The translations under genes and the position numbers were made by a program. Under the pieces are notes generated by a model. The model did not search any database. It was not told the origin of the DNA and saw nothing but the letters and a program-made list of their open reading frames with translations. From positions 496,001 to 560,000 of the forward strand of contig NC_014484.1 in assembly GCF_000147075.1 (NCBI RefSeq): a DNA stretch of 64,000 nt, in the 5' to 3' direction. This document shows positions 52,148-60,358 of this stretch, one piece after another. Source of the DNA: Spirochaeta thermophila DSM 6192 (lineage in GTDB: Bacteria > Spirochaetota > Spirochaetia > Winmispirales > Winmispiraceae). Position 1 is the first letter of the stretch. Every line of letters begins with the position of its first letter.

Positions 52148-54811
52148 ATGAGTCCTAAGTACGTGTACTTTTTCGGTCAGGGAAAGGCGGAAGGCTCCGC
52201 CAAGATGCGCGATCTTCTGGGTGGAAAGGGGGCGAACCTCGCGGAGATGACCTCGATAGGGATCCCCGTGCCGCCGGGGTTCACGATCTCTACCGAGGTG
52301 TGTGAGCTCTACTATAAGAACGACAAACAGTATCCTCCCGAAGTGAGGGAACAGGTGGAGGAGGCTCTCGCCAAGCTCGAGAAGGCCATGGGACGGAAGC
52401 TGGGGGATCCTGAGAATCCACTTTTCGTCTCGGTGCGCTCTGGTGCTGCGATCTCCATGCCGGGGATGATGGAGACCATCCTCAACCTTGGGATGAACGA
52501 TCAGACCGTTGAGGGCTTCGCCCGGCAGACGGGAAACCCCCGTGTGGCCTGGGACTCCTACCGGCGATTCATCCAGATGTTCGGGAGCGTGGTGAAGGGC
52601 ATCCCTCACGAGGAGTTCGAGAAGGTCCTCGAGGGCCTGAAGCAGGAACGTGGTGTGGAGCTCGATACCGAACTCACCGCGGATGACCTCAAGGAGCTCG
52701 TCTCCCGTTACATGAAACTCTACAAGGAAAAGGTGGGTGAGGAGTTCCCCCAGGATGTGAAGGCCCAGCTGTGGGCCGCCATCGATGCGGTCTTCGACTC
52801 ATGGGACAACGAGAGGGCCCGCAAGTACAGGGAGATCAACAACATCCGCGGTCTGAAGGGCACGGCCGTGAACGTGCAGGCCATGGTCTTCGGCAACTTC
52901 GGGGACGATTCCGGTACGGGCGTGTGCTTCTCCCGGGATCCTTCCACGGGCGAGAACGTGTTCTACGGCGAGTTCCTCATGAACGCCCAGGGCGAGGACG
53001 TGGTGGCCGGGATCCGCACACCCGAGAAGCTCTCCGGGCTCGCGGAGAAGATGCCCGAGGTGTACGCGCAGCTCGAGGAGGTCAAGAACAGGCTCGAGCG
53101 CCACTACCGGGACATGCAGGACATGGAGTTCACCATCGAGAAGGGCAGGCTCTTCCTCCTCCAGACGAGGAACGGGAAGCGCACCGGTCGGGCTGCGGTG
53201 AAGATCGCAGTAGACATGGTGAAGGAGGGGCTCATCTCCCGCGAAGAGGCCGTCATGCGGGTCTCGCCCGAGCACATCGATCAGCTCCTCCACCCCATGC
53301 TCGATCCCGAAGCGAAGAAGAAGGCGAGAGCCCTCGCGAAGGGGCTCAACGCCTCGCCCGGCGCGGCCACGGGGAAGATCGTGTTCACCGCCCGTAGGGC
53401 GGAGGAGCTCGCGGGCGTCGAGAAGGTGATCCTCGTCCGTAAGGAGACCTCGCCCGAGGATATAGGCGGCATGTACGCGGCCCAGGGCATCCTCACCTCC
53501 ACCGGCGGTATGACGAGCCACGCCGCGGTGGTGGCCAGGGGTATGGGCAAGCCCAGCGTGGTGGGGTGCAAGGACGTGGTGATCCTCGACGAGGGGCGGT
53601 GCGAGATCGGCGGCAGGGAGTTCAAGGAAGGGGACTGGATCACCATCGACGGGACCACGGGTGAGGTGTTCGAGGGGCAGATCCCCCTCGTGGTGCCCGA
53701 GATAAGAGGGGAACTCCAGGAGTTCCTCGGGTGGGTGGACGAGATCCGTCTCTCGGCCGTGCGCGAGAACTGCCCCGAGAAGGGATTCAGGGTGAGGACC
53801 AACGCGGACACCCCGCAGGACGCCCGGCGGGCGAGGGAGTTCGGGGCCGAGGGGATCGGCCTTTGCCGCACCGAGCACATGTTCTTTGACAAGGGGAAGA
53901 TAGAGGCCTTCCGCGAGATGATCATCGCAGAAGACCTCGAGGCGAGGAAGAAGGCCCTCGAGAAGCTCCTCCCCCTCCAGAAGGAGGATTTCGTGGGTAT
54001 CTTCCATGAGATGGCGGGTCTTCCCGTGACCATACGCCTCCTCGATCCGCCTCTCCACGAGTTCGTGCTCATGTCCGAGACCGAGATCGAAGAGCTCTCC
54101 AGGAGTTCGGGCGTGCCTGCGGAAAAGATCAGGCAGCGGATAGAGGCCCTCCACGAGATGAACCCCATGCTGGGGCACAGAGGGTGCCGCCTGGGGATCA
54201 CCTATCCCGAGATCTACGAGATGCAGGCACGAGCCGTCATGCTGGCTGCCTGCGAGGTGGCGAAGGAAGGCAAGCCGGTCTATCCCGAGGTGATGATCCC
54301 GCTCGTGGGCATGGAGAAGGAGCTCGTCTTTCTCAAGGAGCGCATCGTGAAGGTGATGGAGGAGGTGAAGAGCTCCTCCGGTGTGCAGGTGTCCTACCGG
54401 GTGGGTACCATGATCGAGGTGCCCCGCGCGGCCCTCGTCGCGGAGAAGATAGCCTCCCACGCGGAGTTTTTCTCCTTCGGTACCAACGACCTCACACAGA
54501 TGACCTTCGGGTTCTCGAGGGACGACGTGGGATCCTTCCTGCCGGCCTACCTCCAGATGGAGATCCTCGAGACCGATCCCTTCGCCTCGCTCGACGAGGA
54601 GGGCGTGGGCCAGCTTGTGAAGCTTGCCGCAGAGAAGGGAAGGAAGGCTCGACCCGGCATCAAGCTCGGGATCTGCGGCGAGCATGGCGGAGATCCGGCT
54701 TCCATCGACTTCGCCTATCGGGTGGGACTCGACTACGTTTCGTGCTCGCCCTTCCGCGTGCCGATCGCCCGTCTCGCCGCGGCCCAGGCGGTCATCCGGA
54801 ACAGGAAGTGA
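52148..54811 (+). CDS. ppdK: Pyruvate, phosphate dikinase
   Basis: An 887-residue enzyme of typical length. The N-terminal ATP-grasp part starts YFFGQGKAEGSAKMRDLLGG, the swivelling phosphohistidine domain has GGMTSHAAVVARGMGKP with His458, and the C-terminal PEP/pyruvate barrel ends with FFSFGTNDLTQMTFG and ICGEHGGDP. It interconverts pyruvate, ATP and phosphate with PEP, AMP and pyrophosphate. In anaerobes with pyrophosphate-linked glycolysis it often runs toward pyruvate and ATP. Transcription ends at a strong terminator. Confidence 0.97.
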   Translation: MSPKYVYFFGQGKAEGSAKMRDLLGGKGANLAEMTSIGIPVPPGFTISTEVCELYYKNDKQYPPEVREQVEEALAKLEKAMGRKLGDPENPLFVSVRSGAAISMPGMMETILNLGMNDQTVEGFARQTGNPRVAWDSYRRFIQMFGSVVKGIPHEEFEKVLEGLKQERGVELDTELTADDLKELVSRYMKLYKEKVGEEFPQDVKAQLWAAIDAVFDSWDNERARKYREINNIRGLKGTAVNVQAMVFGNFGDDSGTGVCFSRDPSTGENVFYGEFLMNAQGEDVVAGIRTPEKLSGLAEKMPEVYAQLEEVKNRLERHYRDMQDMEFTIEKGRLFLLQTRNGKRTGRAAVKIAVDMVKEGLISREEAVMRVSPEHIDQLLHPMLDPEAKKKARALAKGLNASPGAATGKIVFTARRAEELAGVEKVILVRKETSPEDIGGMYAAQGILTSTGGMTSHAAVVARGMGKPSVVGCKDVVILDEGRCEIGGREFKEGDWITIDGTTGEVFEGQIPLVVPEIRGELQEFLGWVDEIRLSAVRENCPEKGFRVRTNADTPQDARRAREFGAEGIGLCRTEHMFFDKGKIEAFREMIIAEDLEARKKALEKLLPLQKEDFVGIFHEMAGLPVTIRLLDPPLHEFVLMSETEIEELSRSSGVPAEKIRQRIEALHEMNPMLGHRGCRLGITYPEIYEMQARAVMLAACEVAKEGKPVYPEVMIPLVGMEKELVFLKERIVKVMEEVKSSSGVQVSYRVGTMIEVPRAALVAEKIASHAEFFSFGTNDLTQMTFGFSRDDVGSFLPAYLQMEILETDPFASLDEEGVGQLVKLAAEKGRKARPGIKLGICGEHGGDPASIDFAYRVGLDYVSCSPFRVPIARLAAAQAVIRNRK

Positions 54812-54833
54812 CAGGCCTTTGGTGTGGTTTGTG

Positions 54834-54859
54834 AGCGCCGCCGGAGGCGGCGCTTTTTT
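54834..54859 (+). terminator. Rho-independent terminator of ppdK
   Basis: AGCGCCGCC pairs perfectly with GGCGGCGCT over a 3-base loop, followed by a run of six T. Confidence 0.92.
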
Positions 54860-54889
54860 ATCGGCCTGAGGCATGCTAGACTCGAGTCC

Positions 54890-55651
54890 ATGATCACCCG
54901 GGGGTGTGATGGAGAAGGGGTCGAGGTTGAGAAGGCCTCTGCTGCAGCGCGTACCATACCACGGCTCTACGACATACTCTTTTCGTGGTATGGTCCACAG
55001 GGGTGGTGGCCTCTCCTCTCAAAGGCGGGGACTCCGGGCTACGACGATGAAGGGTACCATCCCGGGATCTACGAGGTCCCGGACGGCATGGGTGCCTTCG
55101 AAATCGCGGTGGGCGCTGTGCTCGTCCAGAACACGGCCTGGACGAACGCCCGCAGGGCCCTCGCTGTCCTCCTCGAAAGGTCGCTCTGTTCTCCGGAGCG
55201 TATCCTCGGCCTGGAGGAGGAGGCCCTCGCCCGTCTCATCCGACCATGCGGGTACTACACCCTCAAGGCGCGCAGGCTCGCCCACCTCGCCCGCTTCTTT
55301 CTCTCCTGTGACGGCCTCCCCGAGCGGAATGCCCTCCTCGGTGTGTGGGGCGTGGGCAGGGAGACGGCCGATTCCATCCTGCTCTACGGCTACGGGGTGC
55401 CGGTGTTCGTGGTGGACGCCTATACCCGGCGCATCTTCTCCCGGCTCGGTCTGCTCGCCTCAGACGATACCCCCTACGAGGAAGTACGCTCCGCGGTGGA
55501 GGAGGCCGTACCGCCCGATCACGTGTGCTACAACGAGTTTCACGCCCTCCTGGTGGAGCACGCCAAGCGGTTCTGCAGGAAACGGCCCCTCTGCGGGGAG
55601 TGCCCGCTTCGCCTTGAGTGTGCCCACCTCTCATCGGCAGGAGGATCTTAG
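54890..55651 (+). CDS. Endonuclease III-related DNA glycosylase (MagIII/COG2231 type)
   Basis: A 253-residue HhH-GPD protein. AVGAVLVQNTAWTNARRAL, the hairpin VWGVGRETADSILLYGYG and VVDAYTRRIFSRLGL with the catalytic Asp match the 3-methyladenine glycosylase-like branch. Where endonuclease III has the lyase Lys (GVGRKTA) this protein has Glu, so it is probably a glycosylase without lyase activity. The C-terminal CRKRPLCGECPLRLEC is a four-cysteine iron-sulfur motif. The start is uncertain because no clear ribosome-binding site is seen; ATG 54890 follows the ppdK terminator. Confidence 0.85.
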   Translation: MITRGCDGEGVEVEKASAAARTIPRLYDILFSWYGPQGWWPLLSKAGTPGYDDEGYHPGIYEVPDGMGAFEIAVGAVLVQNTAWTNARRALAVLLERSLCSPERILGLEEEALARLIRPCGYYTLKARRLAHLARFFLSCDGLPERNALLGVWGVGRETADSILLYGYGVPVFVVDAYTRRIFSRLGLLASDDTPYEEVRSAVEEAVPPDHVCYNEFHALLVEHAKRFCRKRPLCGECPLRLECAHLSSAGGS

Positions 55652-55687
55652 AAGGAGCCCGCACCGGATGGTTGCACTGGTCCGTGG

Positions 55688-55730
55688 TTGCGTGGTACCT
55701 TCTCTACTGTAATATCTAATATCTAACAGC
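55688..55730 (+). promoter_or_regulatory. Promoter and operator-like repeat of uxuB-uxaC
   Basis: TTGCGT (55688-55693) and TAATAT (55710-55715) have a 16-bp spacer. The -10 box lies inside an imperfect palindrome, CTGT to ACAG at 55707-55729, built on a tandem AATATCT. TAATATCTAATAT (55710-55722) recurs exactly, inverted, at the ABC operon promoter. Confidence 0.6.
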
Positions 55731-55770
55731 GGACCGAGTCCGACTGTGTCATGTGGTGTGGAGGTGTACG

Positions 55771-56589
55771 ATGAAGATGCAGCCCCTCTGGGATCTCTCC
55801 GACGAGGTGGTGGTGATCACCGGCGGTACCGGCATGATCGGTAAGGCCTTTGCCGTGGCCCTCGCAGGCTCGGGAGCGAAGGTGGCGATATGGGGACGGG
55901 GTAAGACCGTACCCGTGGAGGCATCGGTGGAGGAGGTGAAGGAGCGCCTCGAAGGGGAGGGAGAGGTCATCGGATGCGCCGTGGACACGGGAGACATGGA
56001 GGCCGTGGAGCGAGGCTTCCAGGAGGTCGAGGAGAGGCTCGGCACTCCCACGGTGCTCATCAATGGCGTGGGAGGGAACCGTGGTAAGGCGGGCTTCCTC
56101 GAGATGGATGTCTCCTGGTTCGAGGACGTCTTCCGGCTCAACCTGATGAGTGGCATGGTGATCCCCACCCAGGTCTTCGGTCGCAGGTGGGTGGAGAAGA
56201 AGGTGCAGGGGAGCGTGGTGAACATCGCCTCCATGGCCTCGTACAAGCCCCTCTCCGGGGTCTACGCCTATGCCGCAGCCAAGGCCGCGGTGATGAACCT
56301 CACCATGGGGCTTGCGAAGGAACTCGCACCACACGGCATCAGGGTGAACGCCATCGCTCCCGGGTTCTTCGTGGGCCACCAGAACAGGGAGCTCCTCTAC
56401 GACGATTACCAGGCAGGTAAGCTCTCCGACCGGGGACGGCAGATCATCGCCCGGACTCCCTTCGGACGCTTCGGCGAGGAGGAGGACCTCTACGGCGCGG
56501 TGATCTTCCTCGCGAGCCGGAAGGCTTCGGGCTTCGTTACAGGCGTCACCATCCCCGTGGACGGCGGCTTCCTGGTGGACAACATCTAG
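55771..56589 (+). CDS. uxuB: SDR-type D-mannonate oxidoreductase (fructuronate reductase)
   Basis: A 272-residue short-chain dehydrogenase of the group typified by Bacillus YjmF, which replaces the long-chain UxuB of enterics. The cofactor loop is VVITGGTGMIGKA, the NAG motif is changed to INGVGGNRG, the catalytic Ser is in NIASMASYKPL and YxxxK in AYAAAKAA; the C-terminal VTGVTIPVDGGFLVDNI is typical. It reduces fructuronate to mannonate and is encoded just before uxaC, which makes fructuronate from glucuronate. GGAGG precedes ATG 55771; the in-frame GTG at 55753 is less likely. Confidence 0.85.
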   Translation: MKMQPLWDLSDEVVVITGGTGMIGKAFAVALAGSGAKVAIWGRGKTVPVEASVEEVKERLEGEGEVIGCAVDTGDMEAVERGFQEVEERLGTPTVLINGVGGNRGKAGFLEMDVSWFEDVFRLNLMSGMVIPTQVFGRRWVEKKVQGSVVNIASMASYKPLSGVYAYAAAKAAVMNLTMGLAKELAPHGIRVNAIAPGFFVGHQNRELLYDDYQAGKLSDRGRQIIARTPFGRFGEEEDLYGAVIFLASRKASGFVTGVTIPVDGGFLVDNI

Positions 56590-56607
56590 GGAAGGAGGCG
56601 GAATGCC

Positions 56608-58017
56608 ATGAGAGCCTTCATGGACGAGAACTTCATGCTCCAGGGTGAGGTGGCGAGGGAACTCTACCACGAGACGGCGGCCTCCCTGCCCATCTACGAC
56701 TATCACACGCACCTGCCTCCCGAGGCCATCCTCGAGGACAGGATATTCGAGGATCTGGGGGAGGTCTGGCTCGGCGGGGACCACTACAAGTGGCGGGCGA
56801 TGAGGTCCTTCGGGATACCCGAGGACCTGGTGACCGGCTCCGCCTCCTTCAAGGAGAAATACCTGGCCTGGGCGAGGACCGTCCCCTTCCTCGTGGGCAA
56901 TCCCCTCTATCACTGGACCCACCTGGAGCTCAAGCGCTACTTCGGTATCGAGGATGTCCTTTCCCCGCAGACGGCCGAGAGGATCTATCAGGAGGCCACT
57001 TCCCTCCTCAGAACCCCGGAGTTCTCGGTGCGTAACCTCCTCCGAAAGATGGGGGTGAAGGTGGTGTGCACCACCGACGATCCGGTGAGCGACCTCGCCC
57101 CGCACAGGGCCCTCGCCGAGGAGGGCTTCGAGGTGAAGGTGCTCCCCACCTTCAGGCCCGACAAGGCCCTCGACTACGGCGACCCCGGCCGCTGGAACGC
57201 CTACATCGAGGAGCTCGCTCATGCCGCAGGGATGCGGATTGCCAACCTCCAGGATTATCTGGAGGCCCTCGAGCGGCGGGTTGCGTTCTTCCACTCGGTG
57301 GGGTGCAGGATCTCCGACCACGCCATGGTGGCCCCGGTGTACCGGGAGGCGCCCGAGAGCACGATACGTGCGGCCTTCGTACGCCTCAGAGAGGGGCGCG
57401 CCCTCGAGCGCGAGGATCAGGAGGCCCTCTATACCCACACCATGCGGTTCCTGGGGAGACTCTATGCCGAACGGGAATGGGCCATGCAGATCCACATGGG
57501 AGCGCTGCGGAACAACAGCACCAGGATGTTCCAGACACTGGGACCAGATACGGGCTTCGACTCCATCGCGGACCGGGCCATCGCGGAGCCTCTCTCCCGG
57601 TTCCTCGACAGTCTGGATCGTGAGGGACGACTGCCGCGGACCATCCTCTACGTCCTCAATCCCCGCGACAACTATGTGATCGGGACCATGATCGGCAACT
57701 TCCAGGACGGAAGCATGCCCGGCAAGATGCAGTTCGGCTCGGCCTGGTGGTTCAACGACCAGCGGGACGGTATGGAAGCGCACCTCCGGGCCCTCGCCAA
57801 TCTCGGAGTGCTGTCCACCTTCGTGGGGATGCTCACCGACTCCAGGAGCTTCCTCTCGTTCCCCCGCCACGAGTACTTCAGGCGGATCTTCTGCAACCTC
57901 CTGGGGGGCTGGGTGGAGGCCGGAGAATACCCGTACGACAGGGAGACCCTCCGTACCATCGTGGAGGGGGTGTGCTATCGGAATGCCTGCTCCTATTTCA
58001 CGATACCCGTGGAATGA
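56608..58017 (+). CDS. uxaC: Uronate isomerase
   Basis: A 469-residue UxaC of standard size. The metal-binding IYDYHTHLPPEAI is near the N-terminus, with EVWLGGDHYKWRAMR, VVCTTDDPVSDLAPH, and AMQIHMGALRNNSTRM and QFGSAWWFNDQRDGME in the family order. It converts galacturonate to tagaturonate and glucuronate to fructuronate. With UxaE and this operon's UxuB it links galacturonate to mannonate. AAGGAGG precedes the ATG. Its end lies four bases from the end of convergent lipB. Confidence 0.96.
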   Translation: MRAFMDENFMLQGEVARELYHETAASLPIYDYHTHLPPEAILEDRIFEDLGEVWLGGDHYKWRAMRSFGIPEDLVTGSASFKEKYLAWARTVPFLVGNPLYHWTHLELKRYFGIEDVLSPQTAERIYQEATSLLRTPEFSVRNLLRKMGVKVVCTTDDPVSDLAPHRALAEEGFEVKVLPTFRPDKALDYGDPGRWNAYIEELAHAAGMRIANLQDYLEALERRVAFFHSVGCRISDHAMVAPVYREAPESTIRAAFVRLREGRALEREDQEALYTHTMRFLGRLYAEREWAMQIHMGALRNNSTRMFQTLGPDTGFDSIADRAIAEPLSRFLDSLDREGRLPRTILYVLNPRDNYVIGTMIGNFQDGSMPGKMQFGSAWWFNDQRDGMEAHLRALANLGVLSTFVGMLTDSRSFLSFPRHEYFRRIFCNLLGGWVEAGEYPYDRETLRTIVEGVCYRNACSYFTIPVE

Positions 58018-58021
58018 GCCC

Positions 58022-58720
58022 TCACTCCTCCGCGGGCTGCACCTCCCCCTCCAGGAGCTCCTGAAGGGAGACTCGCTCCCCCCTGTACCCGAAGACCTCG
58101 AGGAATGTCTCTTCCCAGGCCCGGGCGATCTCTTCCACTGAGAGCTGCTTTCCCGTCTCCCGTGCGATGGAGGTCACCCCCCTGTCACGGATCCCGCATG
58201 GAACGATCCACGAGAAGGCCTCGAGGTCGGTGTGCACGTTGAGGGCGATTCCGTGAAAGGTGATCCCCTCCCGTATGGCGATGCCGATGGCCATGATCTT
58301 CCGGTCTTCGACCCAGAGGCCGGGATAGCGCGGATCGCGCTCCGCCCGTATGCCGTAGCGGGCCACCACACGGATCCCCACCTCTTCCAGATGGTGCACC
58401 AGCTTCTTCACCGACCGGGGGTGGTGGCGGAGGGAGAGGATGGGGTAGGCGACGAGCTGTCCCGGCCCGTGGTAGGTGACCTCGCCCCCCCGTTCCACCT
58501 GTAAGACCGCTACCCCTCGTGAGGCGAGCTCCTCGGGGGGGAGAAGGATTTCGTGGGATGTTTCCCTCGTGCCCATGGTGATCACCGGGTCGTGTTCGAG
58601 GAGGAGGAGCACGTCGGGTATGGTACCGGCCGCCCGTTTCCTTCGGAGCGCGTGCTGGAGCTCCCACACCGGGCGGTAGGGCTGTCTTCCCAGCCAGGTG
58701 ACACACAGGGTGTTCTGCAT
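58022..58720 (-). CDS. lipB: Octanoyl-(acyl carrier protein):protein transferase
   Basis: A 232-residue LipB. The catalytic Lys141 (VEDRKIMAIGI) and Cys175 (WIVPCGIRD) are present, along with RGGEVTYHGPGQLVAYPI. It moves octanoyl from ACP to lipoyl domains, the first step of lipoate synthesis. The start codon overlaps the -35 box of the divergent lysS promoter. Lipoyl synthase is not in the window. Confidence 0.95.
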   Translation of the reverse strand: MQNTLCVTWLGRQPYRPVWELQHALRRKRAAGTIPDVLLLLEHDPVITMGTRETSHEILLPPEELASRGVAVLQVERGGEVTYHGPGQLVAYPILSLRHHPRSVKKLVHHLEEVGIRVVARYGIRAERDPRYPGLWVEDRKIMAIGIAIREGITFHGIALNVHTDLEAFSWIVPCGIRDRGVTSIARETGKQLSVEEIARAWEETFLEVFGYRGERVSLQELLEGEVQPAEE

Positions 58721-58748
58721 TGCACATTCCTCCCCGGGCCGCTATAAT
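58720..58748 (+). promoter_or_regulatory. Promoter of lysS giving an apparently leaderless mRNA
   Basis: TTGCAC (58720-58725) and TATAAT (58743-58748) are 17 bp apart. The lysS ATG begins nine bases after the -10 box, so the transcript would start at or within three bases of it. Confidence 0.75.
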
Positions 58749-58756
58749 GCCTCGCC

Positions 58757-60349
58757 ATGAGTATACCACAGAAGCCGAAGAGCTCCCACTGGGCGGACGT
58801 CACCGCCTTCAGGATCATCAAGGAGAAGGGGGACAAGCCCCGATACGTCTGTGCCTCGGGGATCACCCCCTCCGGCACGGTCCATATAGGGAACTTCAGG
58901 GAGATCATCAGCGTGGAGCTGGTGGTGCGCGCCCTCCGTGATCTGGGGAAGGACGTACGTTTCATCTACTCCTGGGACGAGTACGACGTATTCCGCAAGG
59001 TGCCCAAGAACATGCCCAACAGGGAGGACCTCGAGACGTACCTCCGCATGCCCATCACCATGGTGCCAGATCCGTGGGGTAAGGAGGAGAGCTACGCGCG
59101 TGCCAACGAGAAGGAGGTGGAGGCGATCCTCCCCGAGGTGGGGATCTTCCCTGAGTACATCTATCAGGCGAAGGAATACACCTCCTGCCGGTATGCCGAG
59201 GGGATCCGTCGGGCCCTCGAACGACGTGATGTGATCCGCCGTATCCTCGACAAGTACCGCGCAGAGCCGCTTCCGGACTCGTGGTGGCCGGTGGTGATCT
59301 TCTGCGCCTCGTGTCATAAGGACACCACCACCGTGGAGCATTGGGACGGCACCTACGGGCTCTCGTACACCTGCAGTTCCTGCGGGTTCAAGGAGGCCCT
59401 GGACTTCAGGAGACAGGGGAACGTGAAGCTGCGCTGGAGGGTGGACTGGCCCATGCGGTGGCGCGAGGAGCAGGTGGACTTCGAACCGGCCGGTAAGGAG
59501 CACCACTCGGACGGTGGGTCCTTCGACACTGCGAAACAGATCGTGCGTGAGGTGTACGACCACGAGCCGCCTGTCACCTTTAAGTACGACTTCATAGGGA
59601 TCAAGGGGCAAGGGGGGAAGATCTCGTCCTCCACCGGGAACGTGATAAGCCTCAAAGACGTGCTCGAGGTGTACCAGCCCGAGGTGGTCCGCTACCTCTT
59701 CGCAGGGACCAGGCCCGATACCGAGTTCGCCATCTCCTTCGATCTCGATGTGATAAAGATCTACGAGGACTACGACAAGTGCGAGCGGATCTACTTCGGG
59801 AAGGAACAGGTCGACCCCAAGAAGCTCGAGCGGGAACGGAGGACGTACGAGTTTTCCCAGGTGGAACGCGCTCCTGCCTCCATGCCCCTCCAGGTCCCGT
59901 TCCGGCACATGACCACCCTGGTGCAGATCTACGAGGGCGATCTCGATGCCCTCATGGCGCAGGAGTTCCCCTCGGTCTCGGGGGAGGAGGCCCGGCGGCT
60001 TCGAAGGCGGGCGCAGTGCGCGTGGAATTGGGTGACCACCTACGCCCCGGAGGAGTTCCGGTTCAGCCTCAGGGTGGGGGATGAGAGCATAGAGGACCTC
60101 CCCGTTGCCCACAGGAGGGTGGTGCAACGGCTCTACCACCTCCTTGCGGATGGGTGGGACTCCCTCGACGAGGTGAAGCTCGGGGAGGCCATATATGCCT
60201 TCTGTGAGGAAGAGGGGATCGCGGCACGAGAGTTCTTCCCCTCGCTCTACCGGGTGCTCCTCGGCAAGGACAGGGGGCCTCGGGCGGCGAGCTTCATCCT
60301 CACCGTGGGGAAGGAGAAGATCCTCACCATCCTCGGCCGCTACCTCTAG
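58757..60349 (+). CDS. lysS: Class I lysyl-tRNA synthetase
   Basis: A 530-residue class I LysRS, the form known from archaea and spirochaetes in place of the usual class II enzyme. PSGTVHIGN (His43-Asn46) is the HIGH motif and GGKISSSTGN the KMSKS motif. A zinc-type insert has CASCHKD and CSSCGFKEA. It charges tRNA-Lys. No ribosome-binding site precedes the ATG, and the promoter is only nine bases away. Confidence 0.97.
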   Translation: MSIPQKPKSSHWADVTAFRIIKEKGDKPRYVCASGITPSGTVHIGNFREIISVELVVRALRDLGKDVRFIYSWDEYDVFRKVPKNMPNREDLETYLRMPITMVPDPWGKEESYARANEKEVEAILPEVGIFPEYIYQAKEYTSCRYAEGIRRALERRDVIRRILDKYRAEPLPDSWWPVVIFCASCHKDTTTVEHWDGTYGLSYTCSSCGFKEALDFRRQGNVKLRWRVDWPMRWREEQVDFEPAGKEHHSDGGSFDTAKQIVREVYDHEPPVTFKYDFIGIKGQGGKISSSTGNVISLKDVLEVYQPEVVRYLFAGTRPDTEFAISFDLDVIKIYEDYDKCERIYFGKEQVDPKKLERERRTYEFSQVERAPASMPLQVPFRHMTTLVQIYEGDLDALMAQEFPSVSGEEARRLRRRAQCAWNWVTTYAPEEFRFSLRVGDESIEDLPVAHRRVVQRLYHLLADGWDSLDEVKLGEAIYAFCEEEGIAAREFFPSLYRVLLGKDRGPRAASFILTVGKEKILTILGRYL

Positions 60350-60358
60350 GCTGCTCCT

